This document shows positions 14,074-25,666 of a stretch of DNA of 25,666 bases, piece after piece. Origin of the DNA: Leptospira interrogans (GTDB lineage Bacteria > Spirochaetota > Leptospiria > Leptospirales > Leptospiraceae). The notes below the pieces were generated by a model, which saw only the letters and a program-made list of their open reading frames with translations, searched no databases and was not told the DNA's origin. Made by a program: the position numbers and the translations under genes. Position 1 is the stretch's first letter; every line of letters starts with the position of its first letter. The stretch lies in assembly GCF_900156205.1 (NCBI RefSeq), contig NZ_FTNA01000008.1, positions 1 to 25,666 on the forward strand, written 5' to 3'.

Positions 14074-14113
14074 TCCTTCTCTCATTTTATATCATTTATA
14101 AATGAGAGAAGGA
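14074..14113 (+). terminator. Rho-independent terminator of the lipoprotein gene
   Basis: TCCTTCTCTCATTT (14074-14087) pairs perfectly over 14 bp with 14100-14113 around a 12-nt AT loop, starting 9 nt after the stop codon. A short T-rich stretch follows. It lies between convergent genes and could also serve the DoxX-like gene from the other side. Confidence 0.8.
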
Positions 14114-14297
14114 ACTGACCTTTTCATTTCAATATCCGTTCTGCCTTTTATCATTCAACTTTTAATGAAAATATTCTAGATTGATTGGCTTCTCTCTGGA
14201 AGTAACAAAATGAATACCCAAACTAAAACACAATTTTAAAAGATTTCTGTTTATCTAAAACAGACGGAATTTAAATTTATTCAAAATAAATTCCAAA

Positions 14298-14696
14298 TTA
14301 ATAATATGCTTTGTTTGCGAATATTCTTGTAAAAATTGGATTCCTATCCTTACTTGCAATCAACTCTGTGATACAACAAATTAAAACTACAAAAGCAAGA
14401 ACAAAAGAAATTCCCATTTCACCTTGAAAACCTAGAATCGAAATATGAGAACCAATTGCCCCCACCATAATCACAGTAGCGATCATTGCCCCTAACCAAC
14501 TCGTCCGTGGAATCAGTAATAAGAACACTACACCCAACTCAAAAAAGCCTACCACATAACGACCAAAGGGTTCCGCGTCTAGAGCAGCAAACGTCGCAAT
14601 AGAACTTTCCGAACCAGAAAGTTTAAAATAAAAAGCAGGAATTAAGATCACAACTGCTACAATTCGTGCCGTCCAATCAAAAATTTTTTTCATCAT
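14298..14696 (-). CDS. DoxX-like small membrane protein
   Basis: A 132-residue protein with four predicted membrane helices at about 8-26, 44-62, 66-86 and 93-113, the layout of DoxX/DoxD-like proteins. A short charged tail ([12 protein letters not shown]) follows. The segment [20 protein letters not shown] between the first two helices fits the family's conserved loop after helix 1. Members of this broad family are linked to redox or sulphur metabolism in some bacteria, but most have no assigned function. Two ATG codons are adjacent at the start; a GGGG run about 9 nt upstream may serve as the ribosome site. It stands alone, convergent with the lipoprotein gene. Confidence 0.8.
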   Translation of the reverse strand: MMKKIFDWTARIVAVVILIPAFYFKLSGSESSIATFAALDAEPFGRYVVGFFELGVVFLLLIPRTSWLGAMIATVIMVGAIGSHISILGFQGEMGISFVLAFVVLICCITELIASKDRNPIFTRIFANKAYY

Positions 14697-15482
14697 AAAC
14701 TTTACCCCATTTTAGAATTTTAATTCTAACCATTTTAAAACATACTCGCAAGAATTTTTTAGAAAAACGTAAAATGGATAAACTATAGAAAATATTCTTT
14801 TTCTTTTAAATACAAATCTATGTCAAAATTTGAATTAGAATGTATCTCCGAAAGTCGCAAACTATCTCTATAAGTTTGATGAAAAGTAATGGTTCCTTAA
14901 ACAATTACTAAAAATAGAAAAACGATCAAAAGTTTAATGAATAAAAAGTGCGGAAACTACAACTGAATAATTTCTATAAAATAAATTTTAAAACAAGTAT
15001 TTATTTAAAATCAGGATTTTAGACACGATTAGAGTTATTGAAAAATGAATCCTCCATCTTGTTTCTGTTTTATGGAATGATCGATTGAAGAGTTTTGTTA
15101 ACGCTGCTATATAATTTTTTTAAAACTCTATTCTATAACTTTTAAACAAGATCTTTATTTTTAGATTTTGAACTTGTTCCAAAACCTCAAATAATTTTAC
15201 GTGTAATTCTTTGAAATTTTTAATCAAATATAGTAGTTCCTACAAATTAGGTAGTATTTGGCAGTTTACGAACCTTCAAGTAGTTCTAATGTCATTAAAT
15301 TTTCGTAGTAGTTCCCGCATTTTAAGTTCTAAAACAAATTCAGTATAAGTATTATTTTATACATTCGGGCAAATGATAGATCACAAAAATTCGATTACGT
15401 GCAAAATATTAGTTTTTTTGAAAATTTAAAAACGATCAATTCTAAATTTTAAATAGAATTAAAGTAAATTTCAGAGCAAATC
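14697..15482. other. Intergenic region, repeat fragments only
   Basis: No gene is supported in these 786 nt. Reversed fragments of the dispersed palindrome occur at 15231-15246 (AGTAGTTCCTACAAA) and 15304-15318 (GTAGTAGTTCCCGCA). Promoters for the DoxX-like gene should lie at its left side but I cannot pick one with confidence. Confidence 0.5.
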
Positions 15483-16250
<768 letters not shown>

Positions 16251-17119
16251 ATAACCGGAAGGATCAAATTCTTTCGCCTAGAGTAAACTATAAAAAAAAT
16301 AGAAACCTTAAAACTTTCTTAATATGAAAAACTCCATCAAATATTGAAAACGAATTGAAAGTAAGAATCTTAGAAAAAACTTTTCCAAAAGTAGTATAGG
16401 CGACATTTACTTGAAAATTATCCTTAGAAAAGCTCTATAAGATCAATCTTTCATAAAACATCATTGTTTTGAAATTTTATAAAAATTTTCTCTATTCAAT
16501 CCTATAAACCGATTCGATTCCAAGGAATACATTTAAATTTTCAAATCCAGGTTATATAAAATTATAACTTACGTGAGTTGGCGTAAATTCTGAAAAAAGT
16601 TGGAGTCTGAATTTTATAGATTGATTCTTTATATGTGGGAACTACCACAAAACTTAGATTTGTCTGTAAAATGATATGGAAACTACTGCAAATCACGATT
16701 TTACGAACAAATTCTAAAATTGTAGGAACTCATATTTTTAGAAAATTCTTTCTTGTTTTTTTACACCAAACTCACGTTAACTTACTTTTTTATGGCGAAT
16801 TAGACATTACGCGAATGTGGGAAATTGAGCAGAACGCTCTTTCAAACTCAGCGTCTCACTCCTTGAACTCAATGTATCATTTTCTGAATACCGATTCTTA
16901 GAGAGGCGTTCGCTAAAGTTTTCTGGTCGCGTTAACTCAAAACGCTTTCCTACATACAATTTATTAACCAGAGCCGAAAGCCTGATCTCGTATTTTATTA
17001 CATAGAATTCACATTTTTTGGAAAAATTAATTTTTACAATATAAATATATTATACTATTCTAAAACTTTATTACTTAAAGATGAAAACAAAATATTTTTG
17101 ATAGACTATAACAAATCTT
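16251..17119. other. Intergenic region with one complete repeat element
   Basis: No gene is supported. It contains the full TIR-bounded element (16571-16777) and a family-2 fragment near 16920-16990. An 88-codon plus frame at 16635-16901 is made mostly of repeat sequence and is not called. Confidence 0.6.
16571..16777. mobile_element. TIR-bounded composite repeat, most complete copy (207 bp)
   Basis: The left end ACGTGAGTTGGCGTAAA (16571-16587) is an imperfect inverted repeat of TTTACACCAAACTCACGT (16760-16777). Inside, in order, are ATTCTGAAAAAAGTTG, a GATTGATTCTT block, the palindrome TGTGGGAACTACCACAA (16634-16650), CGATTTTACGAAC, TGTAGGAACTCATA and TTTTTAGAAAATTCTTTCTT. Partial copies lie at 4427, 7413, 11357, 12276 and 25548. 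There is no coding capacity. The structure is that of a miniature inverted-repeat element; mobility is inferred. Confidence 0.65.
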
Positions 17120-18334
<1,215 letters not shown>

Positions 18335-18345
18335 GAATGGCTAAA

Positions 18346-19830
18346 TTATAATATACCGAAATGATTCTCAAGAGATTTTCGAGAAATCGGCCAAGGAATT
18401 GAGGTAGAATTTTCCAAGTCAACCGAAGAAGAAAAATAAAAAAACTTCACTTTCAAACCAGAACCTTGCGCTTTCATTACAATCTCTTTCCATCTAAAAA
18501 AATCTTCCTGCCAAGTTTGCGAAACTAATATAGTTTCAGATTGTATCTTAGAAAGATTGGATTCTAAAACGTTGAGATCCTTAAAACAAAGAACTCTATA
18601 TCCTAATCCCTGAAAAAGATAAGACGTTCTACTTGAGAATTCCCCTTCATTTGAAAAATAAAAAATTGTTTTTTTGGAAGATTCTAGATTTATAAAATGC
18701 GAATCTGATTTCAAATCTTCTATCGGAATATATATATAAAAATCAGAACCTACATCCAAATGAGATTCAAACCCGATCCTACCGCCGCTCCTCTTTACAA
18801 AACCAAAAACCATAGGAAGCCCTAACCCAGGATTTTTTCCTTTTTGTTTTGTAGTAAAAAAAGGTTCAAAAATTCTATCGGCTATACTCAAATCTATACC
18901 TTTACCGTTATCAGCCACTCTCAGTAAAAAATAGTTTCCTTCTTTTAACCCAAGAGATTTATTTTTAGAATTTAAGACGATTGTATCAGTTTCGATCAAA
19001 ATTTTTCCTCCAGACGCTTCATTCGCATTTTGTAATAAATTCATAATACAATTTGCAAATTCGGTTTGATCGACTTTACAAAAAACTTCTTGTGAACCAG
19101 GGTTAAAAACTAACTGAACGTTTTCTGAAAAAATGTTTTTAGATTTTTCTAAAAAATCGGCTATAAACAGATTTGGATTGATTATTTCCGGATGTAAGGA
19201 TTGTTTTCTAGAAAAATTTAATAACTTCTTATTTACCTCTGCACCTCTTAAAACGGCGTTTTGTGCAGATTGAATTCTATTTAAAACCTCCGGTTGATCC
19301 TTACATTTCATTTCTAGAATGTCCAAATTGGCGACGATGATATTTAGAATATTATTAAAATCGTGTGCAACCCCTCCGGAAAATTGGGATATAATTTCCA
19401 TCTTTAAAAGAAAAATATCAGTTTCCGATCTCAAATCCTCTTTTTCTTTCAAAACTTCAAAGAAAGTTTTTGCCAGAGTAAACGCAGAAAGATTTTTCTT
19501 TTCCAAATATCCTTGAAATCCACCTTCACTTGTAATCCTTTCTATTTCTTCTTTTGAAATTCCGGAAATCAAAACCGCAGAAACGGAACCGACTACTTTG
19601 CGGATCTCATTCAAAATTTCGAATCCAGTTTGTAGACCTAAAAAATGATCAACCACATAAATTGTATATTTTGAAGGGTTTTTTTCTATATCTACAAACA
19701 AACTCGGAAAGTCTTTAAAACGTGTGACTTTGTATTTCGGAAACGGAATCTCTTCTAAATATTCCCGAAAAAGAATCGCATCTTCGTCATCGTCCTCAAT
19801 CAAACAAACCGAAATCTCATCGCTAAACAA
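18346..19830 (-). CDS. Receiver-histidine kinase with degenerate C-terminal receiver
   Basis: A 494-residue soluble kinase. The N-terminal receiver (about 3-125) has the acidic cluster EDDDED and phosphoacceptor Asp61 (YVVDHF). The transmitter carries His156 in GGVAHDFNNILN, an N box (NLLQNANEA), DNGKG and GLGLPMVFG, so it should be an active kinase of the HDFNN type. The last 100 residues have a receiver-like layout, but the expected Asp position reads SQT, so it cannot be phosphorylated in the usual way. I choose TTG 19830: GGAG lies 7 nt upstream and the start overlaps the stop of the preceding regulator by 8 nt. A TTG at 19851 would add 7 residues. Probable role: relay between the upstream regulator and the receiver-EAL protein. 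Confidence 0.88.
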   Translation of the reverse strand: MFSDEISVCLIEDDDEDAILFREYLEEIPFPKYKVTRFKDFPSLFVDIEKNPSKYTIYVVDHFLGLQTGFEILNEIRKVVGSVSAVLISGISKEEIERITSEGGFQGYLEKKNLSAFTLAKTFFEVLKEKEDLRSETDIFLLKMEIISQFSGGVAHDFNNILNIIVANLDILEMKCKDQPEVLNRIQSAQNAVLRGAEVNKKLLNFSRKQSLHPEIINPNLFIADFLEKSKNIFSENVQLVFNPGSQEVFCKVDQTEFANCIMNLLQNANEASGGKILIETDTIVLNSKNKSLGLKEGNYFLLRVADNGKGIDLSIADRIFEPFFTTKQKGKNPGLGLPMVFGFVKRSGGRIGFESHLDVGSDFYIYIPIEDLKSDSHFINLESSKKTIFYFSNEGEFSSRTSYLFQGLGYRVLCFKDLNVLESNLSKIQSETILVSQTWQEDFFRWKEIVMKAQGSGLKVKFFYFSSSVDLENSTSIPWPISRKSLENHFGIL

Positions 19831-20281
19831 CTGGAAGCTCCACGATTTCAAGCCAGTATTTTCCGAGGGCTCGAATCGTTTCTAAAAAAGCTTCAAATTC
19901 GACCGGTTTTCGAATAAAGGAATTAGCTCCTAAGTCGTAAGTTTTAAACATATCTTCTTCCTCTCTGGAAGTAGTCAAAACGATAACCGGAATTTTTTTT
20001 AACTCCGGAATAGATTTGATCGTTTTCAAAGCTTCTCTTCCGTCCATTCTGGGCATATTCAAATCCAATAAAATGATTCCTGGCTTAGGATATTTTAGAA
20101 TATCAGAATATTCTCCTTCATTCCGAAGGAATTCGAACAACTCTTCGCCATCCTTTACGAAATGTAGAGGATTGGCTAAATTATTTTCTCGAAAACCGTC
20201 TTTCATTAATAAACGATCGTCCGGATCATCCTCCGCAACGAGTATATGAATTGTTTTTTGATTTTTAATTTCAGCTTTCAT
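19823..20281 (-). CDS. Single-domain response regulator, Rcp1/CheY type
   Basis: A 152-residue stand-alone receiver. Conserved residues are Asp18/Asp19 (AEDDPDD), phosphoacceptor Asp73 (LLDLNMPRMDG), the VLTTS switch Thr near 103 and Lys125 in IRKPVEF. The length and the long loop before beta3 (LRNEGEYSDILKYPKP) are typical of Rcp1-like regulators, which partner phytochrome-type kinases. The upstream kinase has exactly that kind of H-box, so the two are a probable cognate pair. The ATG lies 3 nt after the kinase stop. With no output domain it should act as a phosphate shuttle or by protein contact, most likely towards the two downstream proteins. Confidence 0.95.
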   Translation of the reverse strand: MKAEIKNQKTIHILVAEDDPDDRLLMKDGFRENNLANPLHFVKDGEELFEFLRNEGEYSDILKYPKPGIILLDLNMPRMDGREALKTIKSIPELKKIPVIVLTTSREEEDMFKTYDLGANSFIRKPVEFEAFLETIRALGKYWLEIVELPVV

Positions 20282-20284
20282 AAT

Positions 20285-22957
<2,673 letters not shown>

Positions 22958-23024
22958 AAGATTTCGCCGAAGATGAGCAATTCTATCTTCTTTGTCGAAA
23001 TGATTTCAATTAAAAAATGAGAAT

Positions 23025-25316
<2,292 letters not shown>

Positions 25317-25666
25317 TTTTCAGCGATTCTAGATTTTCACGTCACACTACAACAAGGTTTTTATTTTTTAACTTTTAGAAACACCTATCCAATCAATTTT
25401 TACTTGGGTGTTAATCGCAAAACGGCGATTTCACGCAAAAATTCGATTTTGTTTTTCAGTATCTTTGGATTTTATAGAGATTTCTTTTATAAAAAGAAAA
25501 ATCATTTTTCTAAATTCGGATTTACGTTCTATTTTTTATTAGAATCACGTGAGTTCGACGTAAGTAACTCATGATTCTGAAAAAAGTTGAAATCTGAACT
25601 TTACAGTTTAATCTTGAATATGTGTGAACTACCACAAATCACAATTTTACAGTTTAATCTTGAATA
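25317..25666. other. Upstream region of the signalling cluster
   Basis: No gene is supported. It should carry the promoter of the five-gene cluster, but I cannot choose boxes with confidence. A hairpin AATCGC/GCGATT (25413-25430) lies about 100 nt upstream of the patatin start. The right end is occupied by a dispersed repeat. Confidence 0.5.
25548..25666 (+). repeat. Composite dispersed repeat, left part, cut by the window end
   Basis: Left terminus ACGTGAGTTCGACGTAAG, then ATGATTCTGAAAAAAGTTG, a TTACAGTTTAATCTTGAATA block, the palindrome TGTGTGAACTACCACAA (25621-25637), and then a second copy of the TTACAGTTTAATCTTGAATA block at the window edge. The duplicated 20-mer is 46 nt apart, so a local tandem duplication includes the palindrome. 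Confidence 0.7.

Noticed and set aside
16635..16901. 88-codon plus-strand frame
   Set aside because: Most of it is the dispersed repeat element.
25413..25430. Riboswitch-like hairpin upstream of the signalling cluster
   Set aside because: It is only a 6-bp stem and matches no riboswitch pattern I can recognise.

Overview
The window looks like chromosomal DNA of a pathogenic-clade Leptospira. The evidence is low G+C, long AT-rich intergenic stretches full of decayed palindromic repeats, frequent TTG starts with good Shine-Dalgarno sequences, spirochaete-type lipoboxes, and a signalling-rich gene set. The species assignment is inference; no rRNA or named marker gene is present.

Layout. 1-402: repeat-rich leader with a 36-bp tandem repeat and an 18-bp perfect inverted repeat. 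403-3343 (minus): a leucine-rich-repeat protein, a hairpin terminator and a methyl-accepting chemotaxis protein. 3344-5314: almost 2 kb with no convincing gene. 5315-7370 (plus): a tightly coupled three-gene envelope operon (haem-motif lipoprotein, YceI-family protein, DUF5777-type beta-barrel). 7371-8502: non-coding, holding several repeat elements, one of them a 177-bp palindromic MITE-like unit with a strong terminator hairpin at its centre. 8503-10532 (minus): one long anchored protein split by a frameshift at an A8 run. 10641-11151 (plus): a hotdog-fold thioesterase-like gene followed by tRNA-Leu(CAA), whose 3' end is duplicated 180 bp downstream. 11152-12972: repeat-rich desert, including a 114-bp tandem repeat. 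12973-14064 (plus): a DUF1565-type lipoprotein with a recognisable promoter and terminator. 14298-14696 (minus): a DoxX-like membrane protein. 15483-16250 (minus): an unrecognised protein.

17120-25316 (minus) is the functional centre: a compact five-gene cluster read in the order cyclic-nucleotide-binding/patatin phospholipase, PAS-PAS-GAF-PAS histidine kinase, Rcp1-type single-domain response regulator, receiver-histidine kinase with a degenerate second receiver, and receiver-EAL protein. Gaps are 67, 3, -8 and 11 nt, so this is probably one operon. It links a phosphorelay to c-di-GMP hydrolysis and, possibly, to cyclic-nucleotide-gated lipid hydrolysis.

The non-coding DNA carries several copies of a composite repeat. 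The best copy (16571-16777) is bounded by inverted termini of the form ACGTGAGTTnGGCGTAAA and contains a TGTGGGAACTACCACA palindrome. It has the shape of a miniature non-autonomous transposable element. No transposase gene was seen in the window.
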